Shown: positions 1-6,484, counted from the first letter of the stretch. The stretch: 6,484 nucleotides of DNA from Chitinophagales bacterium (GCA_015654495.1 JAATGW010000587.1:1-6484); one strand, 5' to 3'. The notes: generated by a model from the sequence alone, not told the origin. Numbers and translations: made by a program.

Positions 1-46
1 TTCACGGAAATTTGTACACGCATGAATTAAATCTACTTTCCCCTTT

Positions 47-700
47 ATGAAGTTTATTACCTTAAGTGTTGTGGTTTTAGCCGCAGGCTTTTTTGCCTGT
101 ACACAACACGAATCGCCCAAAGCCTCGAAAGTTTCACAAGCCAAATTTGTTTCATCCATGAATACAGAAACCATTACACTTGGGGCAGGTTGCTTCTGGT
201 GTACAGAAGCCATTTTTCAGCAGATTGACGGAGTATTAAAAGTAGTCAGTGGTTACAGCGGAGGCCATGTAAAAAATCCAACCTATGAGCAGGTATGTGA
301 AAAAAATACCGGCCATGTTGAAGTTTGTCAGCTCACCTATGATCCTTCCAAAGTAAGTATTGACGAAATTCTGGAAGTTTTCTGGCAAACCCATGATCCG
401 ACCTCCATGGACAGACAGGGAAATGATGCCGGTCCGCAATATCGTAGTGCAATATTTTACAGCACTGAAGAACAGAAAACAAAAGCAGAACACTATAAAG
501 ACGAGCTTTCAAAAAGCGGCGCGTTCGGAAAGCCTGTTGTTACTGTAATTGAAAAAATAAAAAACTTTTATCCCGCAGAAGATTATCATCAGAATTACTA
601 CAAGAACAATCCTAATCAACCTTATTGTTATTTTGTGATCCGGCCTAAACTCGAGAAGTATGAAAAAGTTTTCGGGTTGAAAGAAAAGGCTAAACAGTAA
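47..700 (+). CDS. msrA: Peptide-methionine (S)-S-oxide reductase MsrA, lipoprotein form
   Basis: This enzyme reduces methionine-S-sulfoxide in proteins back to methionine. The 217-residue product has the full MsrA domain from about residue 42. The active-site motif GCFWCTE spans residues 48-54, with Cys49 as the catalytic cysteine. GHVE at 89-92 supplies the acidic residue matching E. coli Glu94, and GNDAGPQYRS (125-134) supplies Asp127 and Tyr132. DYHQNYY lies at 179-185. Cys194 in QPYCYFVI is the likely resolving cysteine, as in other single-domain MsrAs. There is no fused MsrB domain. The N-terminus (residues 1-17) is a short hydrophobic signal ending FFA-Cys18, an imperfect lipobox, so the protein is probably a lipoprotein working outside the cytoplasm. 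Met38 could start a cytosolic form, but the export signal in frame favours the start at 47. Extra cysteines at 52, 84 and 94 are notable. The gene faces the next one convergently across a hairpin. Its upstream region is cut by the window edge. Function is very likely; lipidation is inferred. Confidence 0.96.
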   Translation: MKFITLSVVVLAAGFFACTQHESPKASKVSQAKFVSSMNTETITLGAGCFWCTEAIFQQIDGVLKVVSGYSGGHVKNPTYEQVCEKNTGHVEVCQLTYDPSKVSIDEILEVFWQTHDPTSMDRQGNDAGPQYRSAIFYSTEEQKTKAEHYKDELSKSGAFGKPVVTVIEKIKNFYPAEDYHQNYYKNNPNQPYCYFVIRPKLEKYEKVFGLKEKAKQ

Positions 701-705
701 CACAA

Positions 706-733
706 GTTAAACGTTCTACGTTGAACGTTTAAC
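706..733. repeat. Perfect 11-bp inverted repeat between convergent genes, possible bidirectional terminator
   Basis: GTTAAACGTTC at 706-716 is followed by a 6-nt loop (TACGTT) and its exact reverse complement GAACGTTTAAC at 723-733. The hairpin begins 6 nt after the msrA stop codon and includes the stop codon of the convergent substrate-binding gene (729-731). Its place suits a terminator or RNA 3'-end stabiliser serving both genes. The stem is AT-rich (4 GC pairs of 11) and no clean T-tract follows on either strand, so it is not a textbook rho-independent terminator. The core AACGT/ACGTT recurs four times between 711 and 736, which also fits a dispersed extragenic palindrome. Confidence 0.6.
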
Positions 734-2366
734 GTATAACCTGTTTCCGGACTTTTCTTAATTCCAGCATATTCTGGCCATTTGGGTAAAAGCCGCTCAC
801 CCGTGGGTTTACAAGATGTATTGCCTGATCGTACCATAAAGGAATTACCGGTGCTTCGTCAATCGCAAGCTGGTCCATTTGATGGTATAAATTTAAACGG
901 AGACTGTCGTTATTTTCTTCGAGAGCCCTTTCATACAACTCATCATATACTTTATTTTTGAAACGGGTGTTGTTCGGAGGAACCGGATTTTTTCCATAAA
1001 AAACACTTAAGTAATTTTCAGCATCAGGATAATCTCCTATCCAGCTGCCGCGAAAAAATAAAACCTGCGAACCGGCGATCTGTTCAAGAAGTGTGCTGCG
1101 TTGTATTGTTTCCAGTTGAACCGGTATTCCGGCATCTTCAAACTGTTTTACAATAAAAGCGCCAAGTTCGGCATAAACCGGAGTTGTAATGAGCTTTATA
1201 ACAGGAAGTCCATTCCCTCCCGGGAAGCCGGCTTCAGCGAGCAGTTGCGCCGTTTTATTTTTGTTGTATATATAACCATGTACAGCCCCCTTCTCAAAGC
1301 CGGGGAGTGCATCGGGAACAAATCCGTTTTCTGCAGGAGTGCCGATAGAATTACGCAGGTACAACATCATCTTTCTTTTGTCAATAGCATAGTTCATTGC
1401 CTGCCGGAACTTTTTTAATTTCACCGGCGAATTGTTTACCAGCGGGTTGATGGTATCACTCAAAAAACCCAGGTATTCTGTATTGAGGTAAGCATGTTTT
1501 AAAAGCTGAATTTTTCCTGTCCACTCCTCTTTCAATTCTCCTTTGCGCGTCAGTATTTCATCTTTGAAATTCGGGTCGATATCGTTTACAAAATCAAGGC
1601 GGCCCTGCTGAAATTCCAGAAATTCCGAAGTCTTGTTATCAAGAAATGAAATCTTAACCGCGCCGATATACGGTAATGAATAACCGACACTATCTTTTTC
1701 ATGATACCTGTCATTCCGCAAAAGAATCATGGACTGACCCTCGTCCCAGGACTTCAGTCGGAATGGACCAGTACCGACAGGATTTCTTCCAAAGTCTTTA
1801 CCGTATTTTTCGACCGCCTCTTTTGGAACTATTGAACAATATTGCATACTCAGGATTCCAAGGATCGGATGACAGGGCCTTATGAGGTTTATCTGAAAAA
1901 CAGAATCATTAACAGCATGAAACGGATTTTCGTGATTTACCCTGGTATTGAAAATCCATGAACCTGAACTGGCAACCGCCGGATCAATAATCCTTCTGAA
2001 ACTGTATTCAATATCATCGGCAGTCATCTTTCTGCCTCTACCTGAATTAAAGGCGGGATTATCATGAAAATAAACATCAGTACGCAGGTAAAAAGTATAT
2101 TGTAAGCGGTCCGGCGAAATTTCCCAGCGGGTGGCGAGTGAAGGAATGATATGCAGGCTGTCGTCAACTTCAGTAAGTGTATTGTAGAGCTGATGAACAG
2201 CCCACATTACTGGTTGGTTTTTCGCATAAGCCGGGTCAAGTGTACGGATGCCTTCCGGCTGATTATAATAAAATGTGTCAGCCTGCGAATCGCTCCTGGA
2301 ATTGCAGGAACAGGAATAAAACACAAAAAGAATGCATATGTAGATGACCGTTTGTAAAATATTCAT
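729..2366 (-). CDS. ABC transporter substrate-binding lipoprotein, family 5 (oligopeptide/dipeptide type)
   Basis: This is an extracytoplasmic solute-binding protein of the OppA/DppA family, which captures a ligand, usually a peptide, and hands it to an ABC permease. Started at 2366 it has 545 residues, typical for the family. The first 21 residues are a lipoprotein signal: Met-Asn, a hydrophobic run, then FYSCSC, with Cys19 or Cys21 lipidated. Family landmarks in order are RTLDPAYA near residue 41, TADDIEYSFRRIIDP near 115-129, NPVGTGPF at 195-202, and RGSWIGDYPD at 439-448. Asp445 there aligns with the OppA/DppA aspartate that holds the peptide amino group, so a peptide ligand is likely. 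The frame stays open to an upstream ATG at 2453, but that adds 29 non-signal residues, buries the signal peptide and overlaps the divergent gene at 2444, so I chose 2366. No permease or ATPase gene lies nearby, so its transporter must be encoded elsewhere. The family call is firm; the exact ligand is not known. Confidence 0.93.
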   Translation of the reverse strand: MNILQTVIYICILFVFYSCSCNSRSDSQADTFYYNQPEGIRTLDPAYAKNQPVMWAVHQLYNTLTEVDDSLHIIPSLATRWEISPDRLQYTFYLRTDVYFHDNPAFNSGRGRKMTADDIEYSFRRIIDPAVASSGSWIFNTRVNHENPFHAVNDSVFQINLIRPCHPILGILSMQYCSIVPKEAVEKYGKDFGRNPVGTGPFRLKSWDEGQSMILLRNDRYHEKDSVGYSLPYIGAVKISFLDNKTSEFLEFQQGRLDFVNDIDPNFKDEILTRKGELKEEWTGKIQLLKHAYLNTEYLGFLSDTINPLVNNSPVKLKKFRQAMNYAIDKRKMMLYLRNSIGTPAENGFVPDALPGFEKGAVHGYIYNKNKTAQLLAEAGFPGGNGLPVIKLITTPVYAELGAFIVKQFEDAGIPVQLETIQRSTLLEQIAGSQVLFFRGSWIGDYPDAENYLSVFYGKNPVPPNNTRFKNKVYDELYERALEENNDSLRLNLYHQMDQLAIDEAPVIPLWYDQAIHLVNPRVSGFYPNGQNMLELRKVRKQVIR

Positions 2367-2388
2367 TCGGTAGATGTTCGATAAGCAT

Positions 2389-2398
2389 ATAAATTTAT
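2389..2398. promoter_or_regulatory. Palindromic AT-rich candidate -7 element in the divergent promoter region
   Basis: The 77 bp between the divergent starts at 2366 and 2444 must hold promoters for both genes. ATAAATTTAT is a perfect 10-bp palindrome. Its core TAAATTTA matches the Bacteroidota -7 consensus TAnnTTTG at five of six fixed positions on both strands. On the minus strand a TGTG (three of four matches to TTTG) lies 20 nt upstream, at -33 spacing, and would give a short leader to 2366. On the plus strand the best -33 match is TTCG at 2366-2369. This is a consensus match by eye only. Confidence 0.3.
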
Positions 2399-2443
2399 GG
2401 TTTAATCCAGCGCCAGGCACAGAGAAAAACTTAAAATCCTTCA

Positions 2444-4156
2444 ATGAAATCAAAGCAATGTTTAAGCAGCGTGACAGTAAGGTTATTTTTAATTATCGTC
2501 ACTTTATCTTTTTCAATTCAAACAAATGCGCAGCTGACTGAACAATCGAAATCATATAACCGTCAGGATACACTGCGTGGAACGATAAATGATCAGCGCA
2601 GCTGGTGGGATGTAAAACATTATGCAATAGCGGTAACTCCCGATTACACCCAAAAGAAAATTGAGGGTTCAGTTGTGCTCACTTTCAATGTGCTGAAATC
2701 CGGCTCAGTTATGCAGATTGATCTGCAGGAACCTATGGAACTAACAGCAGTCAAATGGAATGGTCAGCAATTATCTGTGAAAAGAGATGGAAACGTCTCT
2801 ATTGTTCAGTTTCCTTCAGAATTGGCAACAGGGAAAACTGAAAAAATTGAGCTTTCCTATTCCGGAAATCCAAGGGTAGCAATGCGGCCGCCCTGGGATG
2901 GAGGCTGGATTTTCACAAAAGATAAAAAAGGAAATGCCTGGATGAGTGTGGCCTGCCAGGGTTTAGGTGCAAGTGTATGGTTTCCGTGTAAAGATCACCA
3001 GAGCGATGAACCGGACAGTGCCTCGCTGAGTATAACGGTGCCGGATACACTGGTTGCTGTTGGAAACGGAAGGTTGCGTTCAAAAGAACCGGCGGGCAAT
3101 GGAAAAACCACCTGGATATGGGCGGTAACCAATCCGATCAATAGCTATAATATTATTCCTTATATAGGAAAATATGTAAACTGGACGGAGAACTTCGCAG
3201 GAGAAAAAGGAAATCTGGATTGCAGCTTCTGGGTGATAGACTACAATCTCGAAAAGGCGAAAGCGCAGTTCACACAGGTTCCTCTGATGCTGAAATGTTT
3301 TGAATACTGGTTCGGACCATATCCGTTTTATGAGGATAGCTATAAACTGGTTGAATCGCCACATCTCGGAATGGAACACCAGAGTGCTGTTGCCTATGGT
3401 AATGGTTATCAAAACGGATATCGCGGGCAGGATCTTTCACGTTCAGGATTTGGATTGAAATGGGATTTTATCATTATTCATGAAAGTGGTCATGAGTGGT
3501 TTGGAAATAATATCACTTCAAATGATATTGCTGATATGTGGCTTCACGAAGGGTTTACGAATTATAGTGAAACCATCTATACACAGTGCCAAAGCGGTAA
3601 AGCTACTGGATTAGCCTATGTAAGTGGAACAAGAGCGTTGATCGCAAATAAATCAACGATCATCGGGAAATATGGAGTCAATGAAGAAGGCTCAGGTGAT
3701 ATGTATTATAAAGGTGGCAACCTGATCCACTATGTGCGTCAGTTTTTTAAAGATGATGAAGCATTCCGGGCAGCGTTGAGGGACATGAATCTGACCTGGT
3801 ATCACAAAACTGCCAATACCGGAGATGTAGAAAAATTCTGGAGTAAAAAAGCAGGTCGCGATCTGTCAAAATTATTTGACCAGTATCTTAGGAATACTCA
3901 GATTCCAGTTCTGGAATATACGATCAGCGGAAAGACATTAAGCTATCGATGGACGGATTGTATTCCCGGTTATGATATACCGGTAAAAATATCCATCAAT
4001 GGAAAAGAATCACAATGGATCACACCAGGAACGGGTTTCAAAAGTCTCAAACTAAAGGAGAATATTGATTCTGTAAAAACAGACCTGAATTTTTATGTGA
4101 AAGAAAAAAGGTTACCAAATGCTGAATCCAGTCTGAAAAGAGATGGATTGAATTAA
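2444..4156 (+). CDS. Secreted M1-family zinc metallopeptidase (aminopeptidase)
   Basis: M1 peptidases remove N-terminal amino acids from peptides using one zinc ion. The zinc site is complete: HESGHEWFG starting at residue 346 gives His346, Glu347 (general base) and His350, and HEGFTNYSE gives the third ligand Glu369. Tyr421 in MYYKGGN matches the transition-state tyrosine. The substrate-recognition loop reads LGMEHQ (308-313) in place of the usual GAMEN. Residues 1-30 form a Sec signal peptide, with likely cleavage after TNA before Gln30, so the enzyme is periplasmic or secreted. An N-terminal beta-saddle domain (about 45-245, with the family's VWFPCKDH stretch at 178-185) leads into the thermolysin-like catalytic domain (about 250-480), then a short beta-rich tail (about 487-555). 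At 570 residues it lacks the large helical C-terminal domain of PepN (about 870 residues). The start is supported by the signal peptide directly after it. It lies divergent from the substrate-binding lipoprotein gene. Family and secretion are firm; exact specificity is unknown. Confidence 0.94.
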   Translation: MKSKQCLSSVTVRLFLIIVTLSFSIQTNAQLTEQSKSYNRQDTLRGTINDQRSWWDVKHYAIAVTPDYTQKKIEGSVVLTFNVLKSGSVMQIDLQEPMELTAVKWNGQQLSVKRDGNVSIVQFPSELATGKTEKIELSYSGNPRVAMRPPWDGGWIFTKDKKGNAWMSVACQGLGASVWFPCKDHQSDEPDSASLSITVPDTLVAVGNGRLRSKEPAGNGKTTWIWAVTNPINSYNIIPYIGKYVNWTENFAGEKGNLDCSFWVIDYNLEKAKAQFTQVPLMLKCFEYWFGPYPFYEDSYKLVESPHLGMEHQSAVAYGNGYQNGYRGQDLSRSGFGLKWDFIIIHESGHEWFGNNITSNDIADMWLHEGFTNYSETIYTQCQSGKATGLAYVSGTRALIANKSTIIGKYGVNEEGSGDMYYKGGNLIHYVRQFFKDDEAFRAALRDMNLTWYHKTANTGDVEKFWSKKAGRDLSKLFDQYLRNTQIPVLEYTISGKTLSYRWTDCIPGYDIPVKISINGKESQWITPGTGFKSLKLKENIDSVKTDLNFYVKEKRLPNAESSLKRDGLN

Positions 4157-4230
4157 CAAGATCATCAAAAAGATAAGCTACTCCCGCCTGGCTGAGTTTG
4201 ATTAATTTAAACAAAGGAAGTTGATGAACA
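4157..4230. other. Convergent intergenic gap without a clear terminator
   Basis: These 74 bp separate the stop codons of the M1 peptidase and the NlpC/P60 gene, so both transcripts should end here. I found only a weak inverted repeat (GTTT near 4197-4200 against AAAC near 4209-4212) and no strong stem with a T-tract on either strand. No small gene is supported. Confidence 0.5.
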
Positions 4231-4953
4231 TTACGGATTGGCAACCACAGCCTCTCCTTTTGGTCTTCCTGCACCGACAAATCTCCGTTCCCAATAGTCA
4301 TCATTCAGGTCACTGATAGTAACTCCGCTGGACGTGGAGGCATGTACAAATTTATTATTGCACAGGTAGATGCCTACATGCGAAATGCCGCCTCTTGTAT
4401 TGAAAAAAACGAGATCGCCCTGCTTCAAACGGCTATCCCTCACCGAAATGCTGCTTTTCTTCTGCTCCCTGGCAATCCTGGGAATTGAAATATTAAAGAC
4501 AGAAGATAAGAGACCCTGAGCGAATGCCGAACAGTCGACACCTTCCAGGCTATTTCCACCGTACCGGTAGGGAACACCCCACCATTCATCGATATAATCC
4601 AGGAGTTCAGGGTTGTCGAGGGTTTCCACATCCACATCAAGCAGAATGGCATATTTAAATTGCTTTGGGAGCGAATGTTCAATATTTGTTATATGATTGA
4701 TGTCCAGCTCATATGTATAGCTGTCCCTCAGATCCGGCATATTGGCTTCAGAATTATTCGAAATTGCTGTACCTGAAGGGTTTACCGAAATGTTTTGAAT
4801 AAAGGCGGAATTATTTCGTGGGTCGCTGGATCTGCTTGCAGCAGGTTTTGAACTATGGCAACTGCAAATAATTACAAGCAGTGCCAGCAAGGCAATGTAG
4901 GGTTTCAGAAGTTTCAAGGCCGTCCGTTTAGAACTACAAAATATAAAAGCCAT
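4231..4953 (-). CDS. NlpC/P60 family cell-wall peptidase lipoprotein
   Basis: NlpC/P60 enzymes are cysteine peptidases that cut peptide bonds in the stem peptides of peptidoglycan. The catalytic domain fills residues 112-235 of 240. The nucleophile is Cys141 in GVDCSAF, the catalytic histidine is His192 in GGISHVGIY, and His204 in KFVHAS is the third polar residue. The upstream GVPYRYGG (126-133) is the usual lead-in to the cysteine. A hydrophobic segment (about 19-30) ends ICSC, so Cys32 is the probable lipidation site and the protein is probably membrane-anchored. A Ser/Asn-rich linker (33-72) follows. No SH3b or LysM binding domain is visible, as in small Spr/MepS-like family members. The ATG at 4953 gives a long n-region. 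A TTG at 4917 would give a tidier signal peptide and cannot be excluded. The gene is divergent from dnaE and convergent with the M1 peptidase. Family assignment is firm; the precise bond cut is not determined. Confidence 0.93.
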   Translation of the reverse strand: MAFIFCSSKRTALKLLKPYIALLALLVIICSCHSSKPAASRSSDPRNNSAFIQNISVNPSGTAISNNSEANMPDLRDSYTYELDINHITNIEHSLPKQFKYAILLDVDVETLDNPELLDYIDEWWGVPYRYGGNSLEGVDCSAFAQGLLSSVFNISIPRIAREQKKSSISVRDSRLKQGDLVFFNTRGGISHVGIYLCNNKFVHASTSSGVTISDLNDDYWERRFVGAGRPKGEAVVANP

Positions 4954-4996
4954 CTCATAAGTGCAAGTGATGTGGAAAATTCAAACGAAACCCGCG

Positions 4997-5030
4997 CCAA
5001 TTTATTACCGACCTTTGAAGTTCGCACAAA
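4997..5030 (-). promoter_or_regulatory. Candidate Bacteroidota-type promoter for the NlpC/P60 gene
   Basis: On the minus strand TTTG (5030-5027) is followed after 22 nt by TAAATTGG (5004-4997). These match the Bacteroidota -33 TTTG exactly and the -7 TAnnTTTG at five of six fixed positions. The spacer is slightly longer than the usual 19-21 nt. Transcription would begin near 4990, leaving a leader of roughly 38 nt before the ATG at 4953. The rest of the 97-bp gap must also contain the dnaE promoter, for which I see only weaker matches. Confidence 0.3.
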
Positions 5031-5050
5031 TTTCAGACCATCTTTAACAA

Positions 5051-6484
5051 ATGAACAGGTTTTCTCATTTACACGTCCATACCCAATACTCTCTTTTAGA
5101 TGGCGCTGCCGGTATCCAGGCGCTCTATAATAAAGCTATCAAAGATGAAATGCCTGCACTTGCCATAACAGATCATGGTAATATGTTCGGGGTTTTTCAG
5201 TTTGTAGCAGAAGCCTATAAACACAGGGTTAATCCGGATGACAAAAAAAGCTCTTTAAAAATAAAGCCAGTTGTAGGTTGCGAATTTTACATAACGGCCG
5301 ACCGTACCCGTAAAACCTTCTCCAAAGAAGAAAAAGATCCGCGGCATCACCAGATCCTTCTGGCGAAAAATGAAACAGGATATAAAAACCTGGTAAAACT
5401 CACTTCGCTGGGTTTTATTGAAGGAATGTACGGGAAATATCCGCGTATCGATAAACAGCTTATCCACAAATATCATGAAGGCCTCATAGCTACCACCTGT
5501 TGCCTGGGAGCACTTGTACCGCAAACCATTCTTAAAAAAGGCGAAGCCGATGGTGAAAATGAATTCAAATGGTGGCTGAATATTTTTCAGGATGACTACT
5601 ATGTGGAGCTGCAAAGGCACGGAATGGCCGAACAGGAGAAAGTGAATAAAGTGCTGCTGAAGTTCGCAAAAAAGTATAATGTAAAAGTGATTGCTTCCAA
5701 TGACTCGCATTATGTGGATCAGTCTGATTTCAACGCTCATGATATCCTGCTGTGTATAAACACCGGTGAAAAACAGGCTACTCCTGCTTTGCGGGAGTTT
5801 ACCGATGATGATGTGTTTGCAAAAAACAAGCGGTTCGCATTTCCAAACGACCAGTTTTATTTCAAAACCCATGATGAAATGCTGGGTGGATTTAGTGATC
5901 TGGAAGAAGCTATCGACAATACGCGCGAGATAGTGGATAAGGTTGAATTGCTCGATCTTAAAAGAGATATACTACTCCCCCATTTTACAGTTCCAAAAAA
6001 TTATAATAGCCAGGATGATTATCTGGAACATTTAACCTGGGAGGGCTCGAAAAACAGGTATTCGACATTGACACCCGAAATTGAGGAACGGATACGGTTT
6101 GAACTCTTTACGATCCGCACGATGGGATTTGCCGGTTATTTCCTTATTGTATCTGATTTTATAAAGGCAGGTCGTGAACTGGGTGTTTTTATCGGACCCG
6201 GGCGTGGTTCTGCAGCCGGAAGTGTTGTGGCTTATTGTATCGGCATCACCAATATCGATCCTATAAAATACAACCTGCTGTTCGAAAGATTTCTGAACCC
6301 TGACAGAAAATCTATGCCGGATATAGACACCGATTTTGATGATGAAGGAAGACAGAAAGTAATTGACTACGTAGTAGAAAAATATGGTAAGAACCAGGTA
6401 GCACAAATTATTACCTATGGAACAATGGCTGCCAAGTCAAGCATTGCCGATGTAGCAAGGGTAATGGACCTGCCATTGCCGGAA
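5051..6484 (+). CDS. dnaE: DNA polymerase III alpha subunit DnaE, N-terminal 478 codons (cut by window end)
   Basis: DnaE is the catalytic subunit of the replicative DNA polymerase. The reading frame runs unbroken from the ATG at 5051 to the window edge with no stop, so roughly 40% of a protein of about 1,200 residues is present. The N-terminal PHP domain opens with HLHVHTQYSLLDG (6-18) and has ITDHGN at 39-44. All nine expected metal ligands are visible: His8, His10, Asp17, His42, Glu78, His100, Cys151, Asp218 and His220. E. coli DnaE has lost several of these. The palm domain begins within view: GPGRGSAAGS at 382-391 is the conserved nucleotide-binding loop, and MPDIDTDF at 422-429 carries the acidic pair equivalent to E. 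coli Asp401 and Asp403. ITYGTMAAK follows near 453-461. The third catalytic aspartate, the fingers, the clamp-binding motif and the OB domain lie beyond the window. The start is fixed by the PHP motif beginning at residue 6. This is a DnaE-type, not PolC-type, polymerase, since no exonuclease domain is inserted in the PHP region. Confidence 0.97.
   Translation, partial: MNRFSHLHVHTQYSLLDGAAGIQALYNKAIKDEMPALAITDHGNMFGVFQFVAEAYKHRVNPDDKKSSLKIKPVVGCEFYITADRTRKTFSKEEKDPRHHQILLAKNETGYKNLVKLTSLGFIEGMYGKYPRIDKQLIHKYHEGLIATTCCLGALVPQTILKKGEADGENEFKWWLNIFQDDYYVELQRHGMAEQEKVNKVLLKFAKKYNVKVIASNDSHYVDQSDFNAHDILLCINTGEKQATPALREFTDDDVFAKNKRFAFPNDQFYFKTHDEMLGGFSDLEEAIDNTREIVDKVELLDLKRDILLPHFTVPKNYNSQDDYLEHLTWEGSKNRYSTLTPEIEERIRFELFTIRTMGFAGYFLIVSDFIKAGRELGVFIGPGRGSAAGSVVAYCIGITNIDPIKYNLLFERFLNPDRKSMPDIDTDFDDEGRQKVIDYVVEKYGKNQVAQIITYGTMAAKSSIADVARVMDLPLPE

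Noticed and set aside
11..41. TTTG, 19-nt spacer, TACTTTCC as a promoter for msrA
   Set aside because: The -7 match is only four of six fixed positions and would place the transcript start at or after the ATG at 47. The true promoter may lie upstream of the window.
3080..3412. Minus-strand open frame of 110 codons inside the M1 peptidase gene
   Set aside because: It is antisense to a clearly coding region, with no recognisable motif or start context.
4157..4230. Intrinsic terminator between the M1 peptidase and NlpC/P60 genes
   Set aside because: Only a 4-bp GTTT/AAAC pairing around an AT-rich loop is visible, too weak to call.
5010..5046. dnaE promoter candidates: GACCTTTG at 5010-5017, or TTTG at 5014-5017 with CATCTTTA 21 nt downstream
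   Set aside because: The first lacks a -33 partner. The second has a poor -7 match and would start transcription at the ATG. Neither is convincing.
4855..5130. Plus-strand open frame of 91 codons spanning the NlpC/P60 start, the intergenic gap and the dnaE start
   Set aside because: It overlaps two well-supported genes in the wrong strand or frame, and its composition is unlike a real protein.
5255..5872. Minus-strand open frame of 205 codons inside dnaE
   Set aside because: It lies fully antisense to the well-conserved PHP domain coding sequence, and its translation resembles no protein family I recognise, so it is a shadow of dnaE.
6032..6406. Minus-strand open frame of 124 codons inside dnaE
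   Set aside because: It is antisense to the polymerase palm region with the GPGRGS and PDIDTDF motifs and has no independent support.
1..6484. A novel defence, mobile or biosynthetic system
   Set aside because: All five coding regions belong to well-known housekeeping or envelope families and every gap is under 100 bp, so there is no room for an unrecognised multi-gene system.

Overview
The window reads as ordinary chromosomal DNA from a member of the Bacteroidota, plausibly near the Chitinophagales or Sphingobacteriales. This rests on the protein flavour (a DnaE with HLHVH and TDHGN motifs, a Bacteroidota-type NlpC/P60 lipoprotein, a secreted short M1 peptidase), on moderate GC (about 40-45% by eye), on the absence of Shine-Dalgarno-like sequence before the starts, and on intergenic sequence resembling Bacteroidota -33/-7 promoters. 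The taxon is an inference. No rRNA, tRNA, insertion sequence, CRISPR array or phage gene was seen.

Layout: (1) 47-700, plus strand: a lipoprotein-type peptide methionine sulfoxide reductase (msrA). (2) 701-731: a short gap holding a perfect 11-bp inverted repeat that overlaps the stop codon of the next, convergent gene. (3) 729-2366, minus strand: a family-5 (oligopeptide/dipeptide type) ABC substrate-binding lipoprotein with no transporter genes beside it. (4) 2367-2443: a 77-bp divergent promoter region. (5) 2444-4156, plus strand: a secreted M1-family zinc aminopeptidase of 570 residues. (6) 4157-4230: a 74-bp convergent gap. (7) 4231-4953, minus strand: an NlpC/P60 cell-wall peptidase lipoprotein. 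(8) 4954-5050: a 97-bp divergent promoter region. (9) 5051-6484, plus strand: the first 478 codons of dnaE, the replicative DNA polymerase III alpha subunit, open at the window edge.

Neighbouring genes alternate in strand, so no multi-gene operon is visible and each gene is probably transcribed on its own. Four of the five proteins carry export signals and act in the cell envelope: repair of oxidised methionine, peptide capture, aminopeptidase trimming and murein peptide cleavage. The divergent pair of peptide-binding lipoprotein and secreted aminopeptidase could serve peptide scavenging, but only their positions support this.

I did not find a previously undescribed system. The points most worth a second look are the complete set of nine PHP metal ligands in DnaE (a possible built-in proofreading site), the altered GxMEN motif in the M1 peptidase, the inverted repeat at the msrA/substrate-binding gene junction, and start-codon choices for two lipoproteins.
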